This document shows positions 36,213-46,224 of a DNA stretch of 64,000 nt, in pieces; position 1 is the stretch's first letter, and every line of letters starts with the position of its first letter. The stretch covers positions 310,001 to 374,000 of the forward strand of contig NZ_JAMPYG010000001.1 of NCBI RefSeq assembly GCF_023700745.1. The letters are read 5' to 3'. Position numbers and translations under genes: made by a program. Source of the DNA: Rhodoferax sp. (GTDB taxonomy: Bacteria; Pseudomonadota; Gammaproteobacteria; Burkholderiales; Burkholderiaceae_C). The notes beneath the pieces are model-generated. The model worked only from the letters and a program-made list of their open reading frames with translations, was not told the DNA's origin and did no database searches.

Positions 36213-37874
36213 TTAACGCAGCGCCTTGAAACGCATGCGGTGCGGCCGTGCGCCCTCCTCGCCCAACCGTTTTTTCTTGTCGGCTTCGTATTCCTGATAG
36301 TTGCCATCAAAAAAGCACCATTGGCTGTCGCCTTCGCAAGCCAGGATGTGGGTGGCAATGCGGTCCAGAAACCAGCGGTCATGGCTGATGACCATGACCG
36401 AGCCGGCAAATTCGAGCAAGGCGTCTTCGAGGGCGCGCAGGGTTTCCACGTCGAGGTCGTTGGAGGGTTCGTCGAGCATCAGCACGTTGCCGCCGGCAAT
36501 CAGCGTCTTGGCCAGGTGCAGGCGCCCGCGCTCACCGCCAGAAAGCGTGCCGACACGTTTTTGCTGGTCGGCACCATTGAAATTGAAGCGCCCGCAATAG
36601 GCACGGCTGGCCATGGTGAACTTGCCGATGTTGAGCATGTCGAGCCCGCCCGAAACGTCTTCCCAGACGGTCTTGTCATTGCTCAGGTCGTCGCGGCTCT
36701 GGTCGACAAAGGCCATCTTGACGGTGGCGCCGACCTTGACCTCGCCGCTGTCGGGTTTTTCCTTGCCCGCGATCATGCGAAACAGCGTCGACTTACCGGC
36801 GCCATTGGGGCCGATGATACCGACGATGGCACCCGCAGGCACCTTGAAGCTCAGGTTGTCGATGAGCAGGCGGTCGCCAAAGGATTTGCTGACGTTGACG
36901 AATTCGATGACTTCGTTGCCCAGGCGGTCGGCCACGGGAATGAAGATCTCGTTGGTTTCGTTGCGCTTCTGGTACTCGAAGTCGGACAGTTCCTCGAAGC
37001 GGGCCAGGCGGGCCTTGCTCTTGGCCTGGCGCGCCTTGGGGTTCTGGCGCGACCATTCAAGCTCTTTTTTGAGCGCCTTGGCGCGGGACTCTTCGCCCTT
37101 TTGCTCCTGCTCCAGACGGGCCTGCTTTTGTTCCATCCAGGAGCTGTAATTACCCTTGTACGGGATGCCGTTGCCACGGTCGAGCTCCAGAATCCACTCG
37201 GCGGCGTTGTCCAGGAAGTAGCGGTCGTGGGTGATGGCGACCACGGTGCCGCTGTAGCGCTGCAGGAATTGCTCCAGCCAGTCCACCGATTCAGCGTCAA
37301 GGTGGTTGGTCGGCTCGTCCAGCAGGAGCATGTCGGGGTGCTCCAGCAGCAGGCGGCACAAGGCCACGCGGCGCTTCTCACCGCCCGACAACACGCCTAC
37401 CCGGGCCTCCCACGGCGGCAGGCGCAGGGCGTCGGCGGCAATTTCGAGCTGGTGTTCGGAGTCGGTGCCGGCAGTAGCAATGATGGCTTCCAGCTCGGCC
37501 TGCTCGGCAGCCAGCTTGTCAAAGTCGGCGTCTTCGTCGCCATAGGCGATGTAGACCTCTTCAAGGCGAGCCTTGGCTTTCAACACCTTGCCCATGGCCT
37601 CTTCCACGGTTTCGCGCACGGTCTTGTCGGGATCGAGTTGCGGTTCCTGCGGCAGGTAGCCGATGTTCAGGCCCGGCATCGGGATGGCTTCGCCCTCAAT
37701 TTCCTTGTCGAGCCCGGCCATGATCTTGAGCAGGGTGGATTTGCCGGAGCCGTTGGTGCCGAGCACGCCAATCTTGGCACCGGGGAAGAAGCTGAGAGAA
37801 ATGTCTTTCAGAATGTGCCGCTTGGGCGGCACGATCTTGCCGACGCGGTTCATTGAAAATACGTATTGAGCCAT
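36213..37874 (-). CDS. ettA: Energy-dependent translational throttle protein EttA (ABC-F)
   Basis: ABC-F ATPase that gates the first elongation step of the ribosome in response to ADP/ATP. The 553-residue protein has two ATPase domains with Walker A motifs GTNGSGKST (about 39) and GPNGAGKST (about 356). The linker of the EttA subclass includes arm residues. There is no membrane domain, so it is not a transporter. Its stop lies 23 bp from the DUF1631 start in the same direction. Confidence 0.94.
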   Translation of the reverse strand: MAQYVFSMNRVGKIVPPKRHILKDISLSFFPGAKIGVLGTNGSGKSTLLKIMAGLDKEIEGEAIPMPGLNIGYLPQEPQLDPDKTVRETVEEAMGKVLKAKARLEEVYIAYGDEDADFDKLAAEQAELEAIIATAGTDSEHQLEIAADALRLPPWEARVGVLSGGEKRRVALCRLLLEHPDMLLLDEPTNHLDAESVDWLEQFLQRYSGTVVAITHDRYFLDNAAEWILELDRGNGIPYKGNYSSWMEQKQARLEQEQKGEESRAKALKKELEWSRQNPKARQAKSKARLARFEELSDFEYQKRNETNEIFIPVADRLGNEVIEFVNVSKSFGDRLLIDNLSFKVPAGAIVGIIGPNGAGKSTLFRMIAGKEKPDSGEVKVGATVKMAFVDQSRDDLSNDKTVWEDVSGGLDMLNIGKFTMASRAYCGRFNFNGADQQKRVGTLSGGERGRLHLAKTLIAGGNVLMLDEPSNDLDVETLRALEDALLEFAGSVMVISHDRWFLDRIATHILACEGDSQWCFFDGNYQEYEADKKKRLGEEGARPHRMRFKALR

Positions 37875-38129
37875 GGGTCTATTGCATTCACATAAGAGAT
37901 AAAGACAGCATTATCGGTGTACTCAAGCTAAAAAAAACGGGGGGGTGCCAGAGCATGCGACAATACGCGGGCTTGTGGGGCTTCAGTTGCCTGCAAGACC
38001 AGCACCTTGCTGGGAACCCAGGTACAGCACCGCGGTTCCATTTTTGATCCCATCTGCCTTTGACTGAACTGCTGCTACCCGCACAGAACAGGCCGATGCC
38101 CTGGCGCCCTGGATGGGGTGCACCTCTAA

Positions 38130-39887
38130 ATGAAATTTGAAGAACTAAATCTGGCTCCGGCCATCATCAAGGCCGTGCTTGAGCAAGGCTACGAAACTCC
38201 CACGCCAATTCAGGCACAGGCCATTCCGGTCGTGCTCGAAGGCCATGATCTGCTTGGTGGTGCCCAGACCGGCACCGGCAAAACGGCCGCCTTTGTGCTG
38301 CCCATGCTCAACAAGCTGAGTGCCACCGAAGCCCCGCGTAACAAATTTGGTGGCGTCGCCACCCGCGCCCTGGTGCTGACCCCGACCCGCGAGCTGGCGG
38401 CACAGGTGGAAGAATCGGTGCAAACCTACGGCAAGTACCTGGCATTGACCTCGGTCGCGATTTTTGGCGGCGTCGGCATGAACCCGCAGATCAGCCGCCT
38501 GAAAAAAGGCGTCGACATCCTGGTGGCCACACCCGGGCGCCTGCTCGACCTGATGCAGCAAGGCATGGTTGACCTGAGCCAGGTGCAGATCCTGGTGCTC
38601 GACGAGGCCGACCGCATGCTTGACATGGGGTTTATCCACGACGTGAAAAAAGTGCTGGCTGCGGTGCCCAGGGAAAAGCAGAGCCTGCTGTTTTCGGCCA
38701 CCTTCAGCGATGAGATCCGCGAACTCGCCGCCACACTGCTGAAAAATCCGCAAAGCGTGCAAGTGACGCCGCGTAACACCACGGTGCAACGCATCACGCA
38801 ATTGATTCACCCGGTGGGTCGCGGCAAGAAAAAAGCACTGCTGGCACACATCATCCAGGAAAAAAACTGGAGCCAGGTGCTGGTGTTCACCCGAACCAAG
38901 TTTGGTGCCAACAACGTGGCCGAGTTCCTGGAAAAAAATGGCATCACGGCCATGGCCCTGCACGGCAACAAGAGCCAGTCGGCCCGCACCCAGGCGCTGG
39001 CGGGCTTCAAGAGCGGCGAGATGCGCGCGCTGGTGGCCACCGACATTGCCGCCCGCGGCATTGACATCGACGACCTGCCGCATGTGGTCAATTACGACAT
39101 TCCCAATGTGACCGAAGACTACGTGCACCGCATTGGCCGCACAGGCCGCGCCGGTGCCGACGGTACGGCGGTGAACCTGGTGAGTCTGGACGAAGAAGGC
39201 TTCATGCAAGCCATTGAGCGCTTTACCAAACAAGACATCCCGGTGCAAATCATCCCTGAGTTCATGCCCGAGCCTGGTGAAAAAGCCGAGCCCATTGCCA
39301 TGGGGCGCCAGACGATCTGGGGCGGTGCCGGCAAGCCGCCAAGCCGTGATGTGATGCAGGCTGCGGCCAAGGCGGCTCGCACCGAAATGCTGACCCGGGT
39401 GCGCGAGAGCAGGGGCCCGGGCGCGGCCCGAAGTGGCAATGGCGGTGGCGGCAGAGGCCCGGCCCCCGGTGGTCGCGGCGGCAGCCGTGGCGGCCGCGGC
39501 AACGCAGCAGGCACCGGTTTTGCCGGCGAAGGCCGTGAGGCGGAGCCACGCAGCCACCTGAGCGCAGCCGAGCAAGCGGCGCGTGGCCCTGGTCAACGCC
39601 AGGCCCGCGGCTACGGCGGCGGCAATGGCGGTGGTTACGGTGGTCCGGTCGATGCCGGCGCGGGCACCTCGCGCTCCGGCGCCGGTGGTCAGCCCGACCC
39701 GATGCGCACCAGCGTTGACATGATGACCGACCGCGGTCCACGTCGCGGTGGTTTCGGTGGCGGTAACCGCAACGCCGGTGGCGGCGGTGGTTTTGGGGGC
39801 GGCGGTCGCCCCAGCGGTGGAGCCGGCCGGCCGGGCGGCAACCGCCCGCGCAATGCCAGCGGCACCCGCGGTCAGTCAGGCCGCTAG
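38130..39887 (+). CDS. rhlE: DEAD-box RNA helicase RhlE-like with glycine-rich tail
   Basis: ATP-dependent RNA helicase, 585 residues. The core has AQTGTGKT (motif I), [16 protein letters not shown] (motif II), SAT, and [10 protein letters not shown] (motif VI). The last roughly 150 residues are very rich in Gly, Arg and Asn (RGG-like repeats), typical of RhlE-type helicases that act in ribosome or RNA decay. The leader of 255 bp upstream of the ATG has no gene. Confidence 0.92.
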   Translation: MKFEELNLAPAIIKAVLEQGYETPTPIQAQAIPVVLEGHDLLGGAQTGTGKTAAFVLPMLNKLSATEAPRNKFGGVATRALVLTPTRELAAQVEESVQTYGKYLALTSVAIFGGVGMNPQISRLKKGVDILVATPGRLLDLMQQGMVDLSQVQILVLDEADRMLDMGFIHDVKKVLAAVPREKQSLLFSATFSDEIRELAATLLKNPQSVQVTPRNTTVQRITQLIHPVGRGKKKALLAHIIQEKNWSQVLVFTRTKFGANNVAEFLEKNGITAMALHGNKSQSARTQALAGFKSGEMRALVATDIAARGIDIDDLPHVVNYDIPNVTEDYVHRIGRTGRAGADGTAVNLVSLDEEGFMQAIERFTKQDIPVQIIPEFMPEPGEKAEPIAMGRQTIWGGAGKPPSRDVMQAAAKAARTEMLTRVRESRGPGAARSGNGGGGRGPAPGGRGGSRGGRGNAAGTGFAGEGREAEPRSHLSAAEQAARGPGQRQARGYGGGNGGGYGGPVDAGAGTSRSGAGGQPDPMRTSVDMMTDRGPRRGGFGGGNRNAGGGGGFGGGGRPSGGAGRPGGNRPRNASGTRGQSGR

Positions 39888-39888
39888 G

Positions 39889-40272
39889 CTAGCCGCGCAC
39901 AAACAGCGTTTGCAGGGGCTCCGGCCCCACCTGGCGACTCCAGTGGCCGTGGCGCTTGGCATCAAAAACCTGACCTGCCGGCAACAGGTCGGCCGAGTAG
40001 AAATGCTCGCCCGGCTTGAAGATGCGTGAGCTGCCGTCCTGCAGGCCGATTTCCATCTGACCGCCCAAAATGAAGACCCATTGCGGGTCGGTGGTGCAGT
40101 GGAAGCTGCTGCGAAAACCCACCGGACTGGCGCGCAACTGGTACCCTCCCGACGGCATCAGGGCCGACAAGGCCGAAAGCGGTGAACCCTGGTCGAGAGC
40201 CACCGGTTCTTCCCTGAAGCGCGCATAACCGTCGCTGTCGGTAAATAAAATAACTTTCGTGAACTGGGTCAT
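39889..40272 (-). CDS. Cupin domain-containing protein
   Basis: A 127-residue protein of the cupin superfamily, with the two-motif beta-barrel pattern (GEHFYSADLLPAGQVFDAK). The chosen start at 40272 has a GGAG ribosome binding site; a longer in-frame start would add 53 residues lacking similarity. The first cupin metal motif is weak, so metal binding cannot be confirmed. The stop almost abuts that of rhlE (convergent). Confidence 0.75.
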   Translation of the reverse strand: MTQFTKVILFTDSDGYARFREEPVALDQGSPLSALSALMPSGGYQLRASPVGFRSSFHCTTDPQWVFILGGQMEIGLQDGSSRIFKPGEHFYSADLLPAGQVFDAKRHGHWSRQVGPEPLQTLFVRG

Positions 40273-40349
40273 GTTGACTCCGTGATGAACAATGGCCTTG
40301 ATTATTGCCTGCCAAGTCAAGGCGCACCCAACTTGAAGGAACCCAAACC

Positions 40350-40742
40350 ATGCGACTGCTGCACACCATGCTGCGCGTTGGCAACTTGCAACGTGCCATC
40401 GATTTTTACACCCAGGTGCTGGGTATGACACTGCTGCGTACCTCGGAAAATCCTGAGTACAAGTACACGCTGGCCTTTGTCGGTTACGGCAGCAACCCGG
40501 AACATGCCGAACTGGAACTCACCTACAACTGGGGCGTGGACCACTATGAGCTGGGTACCGCTTACGGCCATATTGCGCTGGCCGTACCCGACGCTGTAGC
40601 CGCCTGCGACAGGATTCGCCTGGCGGGCGGCAACGTGACGCGCGAGGCCGGCCCGGTCAAGGGCGGCAGCACGGTGATTGCCTTTGTCACCGACCCGGAT
40701 GGCTACAAAATAGAGTTGATCCAGCGACCAGAGTCCGCTTGA
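40350..40742 (+). CDS. gloA: Lactoylglutathione lyase (glyoxalase I)
   Basis: Converts the methylglyoxal-glutathione adduct to S-lactoylglutathione. The 130-residue two-repeat VOC-fold protein has the usual start [20 protein letters not shown] and the metal ligands of the Ni-dependent class (H5, E in ELELTYN, H in YGHIAL, E in KIELIQ). The GAAGGA ribosome binding site fixes the ATG at 40350. It is divergent from the cupin gene. Confidence 0.95.
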   Translation: MRLLHTMLRVGNLQRAIDFYTQVLGMTLLRTSENPEYKYTLAFVGYGSNPEHAELELTYNWGVDHYELGTAYGHIALAVPDAVAACDRIRLAGGNVTREAGPVKGGSTVIAFVTDPDGYKIELIQRPESA

Positions 40743-40761
40743 GCGCCCCGCGGGCCCAAGC

Positions 40762-41412
40762 TTAGCGCGCCAGATTCCTCAGATTTGCCGTTTCACCAGC
40801 CAGACGGGTCACACGACCCCAGTCACCCTGTTCAGCGGTGCTCGCTGGCACCAGCCAGGAGCCGCCGACACACACGACGTTGCCCAAGGCTAAAAAGTCG
40901 GGGGCGTTTTGCAGGGTGACACCGCCCGTGGGGCAAAACCTGACGTCAAAAAATGGGCCCGCCCAGGCCTTGAGCATGGCCACGCCGCCGGCTTGCACTG
41001 CCGGGAAAAACTTGAGTTCGGTGAAGCCGTCTTCGCAGGCGGCCATGATCTCGCCACCCGTCGCCACGCCAGGCAAGAGTGCCAGACCCATGTCGCGGCA
41101 GGCCTGCCCCACCGTGGAGGTGTAGCCCGGACTGACCGCAAAACGCGCTCCGGCATTGGCGGCGGCCTGGGCGTCAGCCCGGCTGCGCACCGTGCCGGCA
41201 CCCACTACTGCCTCGGGGACTTCGCGGGCGATGGCCTCGATGCAGGCCAGCGCCTGGGGCGTGCGCAGTGTGACTTCGAGCATGCGAATGCCGCCCGCCA
41301 GCAGAGCGCGCGCCATCGGCACTGCGTGCGCCACGTCGTTGAGAACAATCACCGGGATCACCGGGGCATCTTGCATGACCTGCAAGGCGGTCAAGGGCGT
41401 TTGATTTGTCAT
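40762..41412 (-). CDS. eda: 2-dehydro-3-deoxy-phosphogluconate aldolase (KDPG aldolase)
   Basis: Last step of the Entner-Doudoroff route, splitting KDPG to pyruvate and glyceraldehyde 3-phosphate. The 216-residue TIM barrel has the Schiff-base lysine in ELKFFPAVQAGG and the FCPTGGV region. The ATG at 41412 is preferred over a TTG 12 bp upstream. It lies 93 bp after edd on the same strand. Confidence 0.94.
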   Translation of the reverse strand: MTNQTPLTALQVMQDAPVIPVIVLNDVAHAVPMARALLAGGIRMLEVTLRTPQALACIEAIAREVPEAVVGAGTVRSRADAQAAANAGARFAVSPGYTSTVGQACRDMGLALLPGVATGGEIMAACEDGFTELKFFPAVQAGGVAMLKAWAGPFFDVRFCPTGGVTLQNAPDFLALGNVVCVGGSWLVPASTAEQGDWGRVTRLAGETANLRNLAR

Positions 41413-41505
41413 GGGATCTTTCAATAAAAGGAGTAACAGTCATTTCGATTGCTGCGTCGCTGCGTTCCTCGCAATGACGACCAGCGCGGCAATCCATGCG
41501 CCTGG

Positions 41506-43332
41506 TCAGAGCCAGCTGCAAGCGCCCTCTTCGGCGCTCAGGGCATTTCTGCGCATGCTGGCAAACAGCTCGCGACCCATGCCCTGGCCATTGGCCTGGC
41601 GTAGCGTCTCCGGCATGGGCAAAACGTCGCGTGCGCTCCATTCAGCATCCGTCAGCAACACCTGCAGTGTGCCCGCATTGGCGTCCAGCCGGATCATATC
41701 GCCGTCGCGCACTCGCGCCAGCGGGCCCCCGGCAGCAGCCTCGGGCGAGACATGAATGGCAGCAGGCACCTTGCCCGAGGCACCGCTCATGCGGCCGTCA
41801 GTGACCAGCGCAACCCGGTAGCCCTTGCCTTGCAGCACGGCCAGCGGCGGCGTCAGCTTGTGCAGTTCGGGCATGCCATTGGCCTGCGGACCCTGCCAGC
41901 GCACCACGCAGATCACATCGCGGTTGAGTTCATCAGCAGCAAAGGCTTGGTGCAAGGCGTCCTGCGAGTCAAAGACGCGGCAGGGTGCCTCGATCACATG
42001 GCGGTCATCGGGGACGGCCGAAATCTTGATCACGCTGCGACCCAGGTTGCCCTGCAGCAGTTTCAGACCGCCGCTGGGGCTGAACGGGCTGCTTGCCGGG
42101 CGCACCACCGATTCGTCCAGGCTGGCCGCTGCGATATCCCATTGCAGGCGGCCGTCTTCGGCAGCGCGCGGGATACCGGTGTACTCACGCAGGCCACCAG
42201 GCCGGTTGGTCAGCACATCAGCGTGCATGAAGCCGCCATCGAGCAGTTCGCGGATGATGAAGCCGGGACCACCGGCCGCCTGGAATTGGTTGACGTCGGC
42301 GCTGCCGTTGGGATAGACGCGACTCAGCAGCGGCACGACATCGGACAGCGCCGAGAAGTCATCCCAGTCGATCACGATACCGGCGGCGCGCGCCACTGCC
42401 ACCCAGTGGATCAGGTGGTTGGTGGAGCCCCCGGTGGCCAGCAAGGCGACCATGGCGTTGACGATGCAGCGTTCATCGACCACACGGCCAATGGGTGGGC
42501 ATTTGTAATTGGCGCTGCCCAGCACGGTGCGCAGCGCCTCGCGGGTGAGTTCGTTGCGCACGTCAGCGCCGGGGTTGATGAAGGCGGTGCCCGGTACATG
42601 CAGGCCCATGGCTTCAAGCAGCATCTGGTTGCTGTTGGCGGTACCATAAAAGGTGCAGGTGCCGGCGCCATGGTAGGCCGCAGATTCAGCCGCCAGCAAT
42701 TCTGTGCGCCCGACCAGGCCCTGGGCGGCTCGTTCACGTATCTTGGATTTTTCATTGTTGGACAAGCCGGAAGTCATGGGTCCGGCCGGCACAAAGACGG
42801 TGGGCAAATGACCAAATTGCAGCGCGCCAATCAGCAGGCCAGGCACGATCTTGTCGCACACGCCCAGCATCAGCGCACCGGCAAAGACGTCGTGGCTCAG
42901 CGAAACGGCCGTGGCCATGGCAATCACGTCGCGCGAAAACAGGCTCAGCTCCATGCCCGGCGTGCCCTGCGTGACGCCGTCGCACATGGCAGGCACGCCG
43001 CCGGCCACCTGTGCCGTGGCACCGTGTCTGCGCGCCTCGGCCTTGATCAGGTCGGGGTAATGCTGCAGCGGCGCATGGGCCGACAGCATGTCGTTGTAAG
43101 CGGTGACGATGCCGATGTTGGGCGCTTTTTCTGCGACCACGCGCAATTTGTCGTTACCAGGTAACGCAGCAAACGCGTGTGCCACGTTGGCGCAACCCAG
43201 GCGTTGGGCACCCGGTGGCCGCTGCAGCGCAGTCTCAAGCCGGGCCAGATACGCCGTGCGTGTGGGCAAACTGCGCTGGGCGATGCGTTCGGTGACCAAA
43301 GCCACGGTGTCGTTGAGTTTCATGGTTTTCAT
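41506..43332 (-). CDS. edd: 6-phosphogluconate dehydratase (Edd)
   Basis: [4Fe-4S] dehydratase producing KDPG from 6-phosphogluconate. The 608-residue protein is of the IlvD/Edd family, with cluster cysteines in [10 protein letters not shown] and [10 protein letters not shown] and the [20 protein letters not shown] signature. Two nearby ATGs (43332, 43323) are possible starts and neither has a strong ribosome binding site. It forms an operon with eda. Confidence 0.94.
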   Translation of the reverse strand: MKTMKLNDTVALVTERIAQRSLPTRTAYLARLETALQRPPGAQRLGCANVAHAFAALPGNDKLRVVAEKAPNIGIVTAYNDMLSAHAPLQHYPDLIKAEARRHGATAQVAGGVPAMCDGVTQGTPGMELSLFSRDVIAMATAVSLSHDVFAGALMLGVCDKIVPGLLIGALQFGHLPTVFVPAGPMTSGLSNNEKSKIRERAAQGLVGRTELLAAESAAYHGAGTCTFYGTANSNQMLLEAMGLHVPGTAFINPGADVRNELTREALRTVLGSANYKCPPIGRVVDERCIVNAMVALLATGGSTNHLIHWVAVARAAGIVIDWDDFSALSDVVPLLSRVYPNGSADVNQFQAAGGPGFIIRELLDGGFMHADVLTNRPGGLREYTGIPRAAEDGRLQWDIAAASLDESVVRPASSPFSPSGGLKLLQGNLGRSVIKISAVPDDRHVIEAPCRVFDSQDALHQAFAADELNRDVICVVRWQGPQANGMPELHKLTPPLAVLQGKGYRVALVTDGRMSGASGKVPAAIHVSPEAAAGGPLARVRDGDMIRLDANAGTLQVLLTDAEWSARDVLPMPETLRQANGQGMGRELFASMRRNALSAEEGACSWL

Positions 43333-43340
43333 AAAAGTTG

Positions 43341-43415
43341 GTAACTAAGTTACATACGCAATCTTACCCGCTAAATTGAATCCAGCAGGACTGCATAGTT
43401 ACCAATGGGTTACCA
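43341..43415. promoter_or_regulatory. Possible operator region between edd and pdxH
   Basis: A perfect 13-bp palindrome GTAACTAAGTTAC lies at 43341-43353, just upstream of edd. Two more GTTACCA half-sites are at 43398-43404 and 43409-43415. The pattern resembles binding sites of RpiR/HexR-type regulators of Entner-Doudoroff genes, but the regulator is not identified. Confidence 0.5.
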
Positions 43416-43460
43416 ATTCCGCAACCGATCCCGCCAGAACGAATTCCCTATACTTCCGGC

Positions 43461-44114
43461 ATGACCCATATTGCCAATCTCCGAAAAAGTTACGAACGCG
43501 CCGAACTCAGCGAAGACGCCTCGCATGCCGATCCCCTGAAACAGTTTGAACAATGGCTCAAAGAGGCCATGGCAGCCGAAGTGCCCGAGCCCAACGCCAT
43601 GACCGTGGCCACGGTGGCCAGCAACCTGCGTCCCAGCACGCGCGTGGTGCTGATCAAGGATTATGACGAACGCGGCATTGTCTGGTACACCAACTATGAC
43701 AGCCGCAAGGGCCAGGAACTGGCCGGCAACCCCTATGCGGCCCTGCAGTTCCATTGGGTCGAACTGGAACGCGTGGTGCGCATCGAGGGCATCGTGGAAA
43801 AGGTCAGTGCCGAAGAGAGCGACACCTACTTTCACAGCCGTCCGCTGGATTCGCGCATTGGCGCCTGGGCCAGTCCACAAAGCCAGGTGATCAGTGGGCG
43901 TGGTGTGCTGGTAGCCAATGCGGCACGTTATGGTGCCCAGTTTTTATTGAACCCGCCACGGCCGCCGCACTGGGGCGGCTACCGGCTCAAGCCTGACAAC
44001 TGGCAGTTCTGGCAGGGGCGCAAAAGCCGCTTGCATGACCGGCTGCAATACCGTTTGGTGCATCCGTCAGACAGCGCCGACCTGTCCTGGGTCCGGGAGC
44101 GGCTGGCACCTTAG
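43461..44114 (+). CDS. pdxH: Pyridoxamine 5'-phosphate oxidase
   Basis: FMN-dependent oxidase forming pyridoxal 5'-phosphate. The 217-residue protein has the usual [24 protein letters not shown]-type FMN region (read from about residue 52), PxxAxxFxW, and the C-terminal RLHDRLQYR region. It is divergent from edd across about 130 bp, and its end overlaps the convergent AEC transporter by 4 bp. Confidence 0.95.
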   Translation: MTHIANLRKSYERAELSEDASHADPLKQFEQWLKEAMAAEVPEPNAMTVATVASNLRPSTRVVLIKDYDERGIVWYTNYDSRKGQELAGNPYAALQFHWVELERVVRIEGIVEKVSAEESDTYFHSRPLDSRIGAWASPQSQVISGRGVLVANAARYGAQFLLNPPRPPHWGGYRLKPDNWQFWQGRKSRLHDRLQYRLVHPSDSADLSWVRERLAP

Positions 44115-45061
44115 GGCAGCAGCGCCACCAACGGCATCACCAGAGTGGTGGTCGCCAACCCGATGACAGTGGACACCGTCATGCTGGCGGTTACAAGATC
44201 CTGCGCCACTTCGTAGCGCTGCGCAAACAAAAACACATTGGCGCCCATGGGCAGCGAGGCAGTGACGATCATCACGGTCAACGGCAAACCCGACATGCCC
44301 AAGGCCAGTCCCAACGCCGCCACCAGGCTGGGCAGCACCAGGTTTTTGAGCAAACTGATGCCCAAAGCACTCTTCAGATACGGGCCCACCTGGACCTGTG
44401 TCAACGTCACGCCAACCAACACCAAAGCCACAGGACCAAAGGCACTGCCAAGCAGGTGCAGGGGCTTGTCCACTACCTCTGGCAGCACCAAGCCAGTCTG
44501 GGCAAATAACAGGCCCACGATGATGGGCAATGGCACCGGGTGAATGACGCCGCTTTTCACGGCCGCCAGCACCGTGAGCGCCATGTGCCTTTGACCACCC
44601 TGCCCGGTGGCGCGCTCCTCCCGGGCGGACACCAGCTCAAGCACCACGGTGGCCAGCGTCAGCAGCACCAGGGAGTGCACGGAGATCAGGGTAAAGAGTG
44701 TCACCAGACCGGCTTGGCCGTAAGCCAGGCCAATCAGCGGGATGCCGATCATCACGGTGTTGCTGAAGGTGGCGGCCAGCGCCAGTACGGCCGTGCGCCG
44801 GCTCCAGCCCCGCCACGCCAGCATGCCGGCAAACAGCAGCAGGGCAGCCACAAAATACATGGCCACCGGCTTGAAATTGAGCTGCTCCACATGCACCGTG
44901 CTCATGGTACGAAACAGCAGTGCTGGCGTGAGCACCATGAACACCAGGTTGGACAAGTCCTTGATGGCTTCCGCCCTGATCCAGCCGGCACGACCCGCAA
45001 TGAACCCAATGGCGATCAATAAAACGACAGGCAGCAGGGCAGAAAAAACCGGGTGATTCAC
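44111..45061 (-). CDS. AEC family transporter
   Basis: Auxin-efflux-carrier-type membrane permease of about 316 residues and roughly ten transmembrane segments. The GTG at 45061 gives a start directly into the first hydrophobic segment ([20 protein letters not shown]); a TTG three codons earlier is possible. Members export malonate, malate or amino-acid-derived compounds; the substrate is unknown here. It converges on pdxH with 4 bp overlap. Confidence 0.87.
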   Translation of the reverse strand: MNHPVFSALLPVVLLIAIGFIAGRAGWIRAEAIKDLSNLVFMVLTPALLFRTMSTVHVEQLNFKPVAMYFVAALLLFAGMLAWRGWSRRTAVLALAATFSNTVMIGIPLIGLAYGQAGLVTLFTLISVHSLVLLTLATVVLELVSAREERATGQGGQRHMALTVLAAVKSGVIHPVPLPIIVGLLFAQTGLVLPEVVDKPLHLLGSAFGPVALVLVGVTLTQVQVGPYLKSALGISLLKNLVLPSLVAALGLALGMSGLPLTVMIVTASLPMGANVFLFAQRYEVAQDLVTASMTVSTVIGLATTTLVMPLVALLP

Positions 45062-45067
45062 GTCAGG

Positions 45068-45093
45068 CAATCAGATTGAGTGGGGTCTGATTG
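45068..45093. repeat. Hairpin with GGGGTCTGA upstream of the AEC gene
   Basis: Inverted repeat CAATCAGA/TCTGATTG (45068-45075 with 45086-45093). It lies between the AEC start and the DUF3149 stop. Its loop shares GGGGTC(A/T)GA with the hairpins after bdhA and znuA. Confidence 0.45.
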
Positions 45094-45107
45094 TCCCTGA
45101 TCGTGCG

Positions 45108-45251
45108 CTACTTGCCAGCGCTCTTGGCACTTTCAGCCATTTTTGACCTCAACACACCGTAAGCAATTCCCAAGCCAACGACGATCGCGGCGATCACCAC
45201 AAAGCTCATGATGCCGTAGTCGGTGGAAAAAAGGTCTTGTAGAGCTTTCAT
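45108..45251 (-). CDS. Small membrane protein, DUF3149 family
   Basis: A 47-residue protein with one transmembrane helix (about 14-35: MSFVVIAAIVVGLGIAYGV) and a charged C-terminus. It starts with MKALQDLFSTDYG, the typical start of DUF3149. AAGGA lies upstream of the ATG. Function unknown. It is transcribed towards the AEC gene and may be cotranscribed with it. Confidence 0.82.
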   Translation of the reverse strand: MKALQDLFSTDYGIMSFVVIAAIVVGLGIAYGVLRSKMAESAKSAGK

Positions 45252-45377
45252 GGTGCGCGTCCTTAAAAATATCAATCACCGAGCCCAAACGGGCGTCGCT
45301 GAACTATGCGACGTCGCATGCCTTGAAAATCTGACCTACATCAAATTTCAGGAAAATAAGTCGTGACCGCGCCCGGG

Positions 45378-45908
45378 TTATGGCGTCTGGTTGGTGGTCT
45401 GGGCCGCCGTGGCGCAGTCGGCACAGACACCTCGTACCGCCAGATCCAGACTCAAACCCTGATAGCCCAGCGCCTTGAGCGCTTGCAAGGCGTTTTGCGC
45501 AGCCACTTCCAGATCAAGCGCATTGCCCTGCAAGGCACCCTGCAAAGGTTGGTCGCGATGGCAGTTCTGGCATTCGAAGTGCGGCAAGGCATGCACGCTG
45601 GCGGGCATGGCCTGGTAGCGCCGCACCCGCCTGGCATCAACCCGGCACAGCAGCAGGCCCACTTGCGTCAGGCGATCAATCAGGCGATAAAGGGTGACGC
45701 GGTCGAGCGTGCTGCCTGTTTCGCCCTGGGCTTCTGTGGCGGTGTCGTTTTGCAGCGCCGTTTGCAACTGGGCGTGGGTATAGCTGGTGTCCGGGTGCGC
45801 CAGCAGCCAGCCCAGCACACGCCGGGCCGCATCGGTGCGCCGCAAGCCATGGGCAGACAGCAAGGCATCGATGGGATCGACGAGAGATAAAGGGGACGCG
45901 ACAGGCAT
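45378..45908 (-). CDS. zur: Fur-family zinc regulator (Zur-like)
   Basis: Metal-responsive repressor of about 176 residues. Fur-fold DNA-binding region (about 25-95: LSAHGLRRTDAARRVLGWLL, TLYRLIDRL) and the two CxxC motifs (CQNCH, CADC) that bind structural zinc are visible. The start is uncertain: ATG 45908 was chosen, and 45947 or 45983 also lie in frame. It faces znuCBA, so zinc control of that operon is the best inference. An oxidative or iron role is less likely. Confidence 0.82.
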   Translation of the reverse strand: MPVASPLSLVDPIDALLSAHGLRRTDAARRVLGWLLAHPDTSYTHAQLQTALQNDTATEAQGETGSTLDRVTLYRLIDRLTQVGLLLCRVDARRVRRYQAMPASVHALPHFECQNCHRDQPLQGALQGNALDLEVAAQNALQALKALGYQGLSLDLAVRGVCADCATAAQTTNQTP

Positions 45909-45950
45909 CGGACGGAATTTGTGGCTATGAATTTGCTTCGGAAGCATTTT

Positions 45951-45998
45951 ATTGCAATTGAGTTGCGATAAACTATATTGCAATTCAGTTGCATTATT
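45951..45998. promoter_or_regulatory. Tandem putative Zur operators between zur and znuCBA
   Basis: Two near-identical 20-bp units with a 26-bp period, ATTGCAATTGAGTTGC (45951-45966) and ATTGCAATTCAGTTGC (45977-45992). Each is an imperfect palindrome of form GCAAYTSARTTGC. They lie in the divergent promoter region, fitting a Zur site for both directions. Confidence 0.7.
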
Positions 45999-46026
45999 GC
46001 AGCAATTTACCGATTTTCATCATGCC

Positions 46027-46224
46027 ATGACGCATCCAGCTCCCATACACCTGCACGATCACGCGCGTGCACCCACCCATGCCAGCCTCCCCCAGGCCAG
46101 AATCAGCAGGCGCCTGAGCGTACTGGCCTGGCCTGCATGGCGAAGAATCCTGGTCATCCTGCCGCTGGTGATCACGCTCTGGCTGGCTGTTTGGTGGGCC
46201 AACATGGGAGCGGTCCCGTGGTAA
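46027..46224 (+). CDS. Small His-rich single-TM protein before znuC
   Basis: A 65-residue open frame whose N-terminus is rich in His (THPAPIHLHDHARAPTH), followed by one hydrophobic segment (about 44-60, ILVILPLVITLWLAVWWANMG). It overlaps the znuC GTG by 7 bp. The position after the Zur operators suggests a metal-related accessory role. No family was recognised, and the coding status is moderately likely because of translational overlap and its composition. Confidence 0.6.
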   Translation: MTHPAPIHLHDHARAPTHASLPQARISRRLSVLAWPAWRRILVILPLVITLWLAVWWANMGAVPW

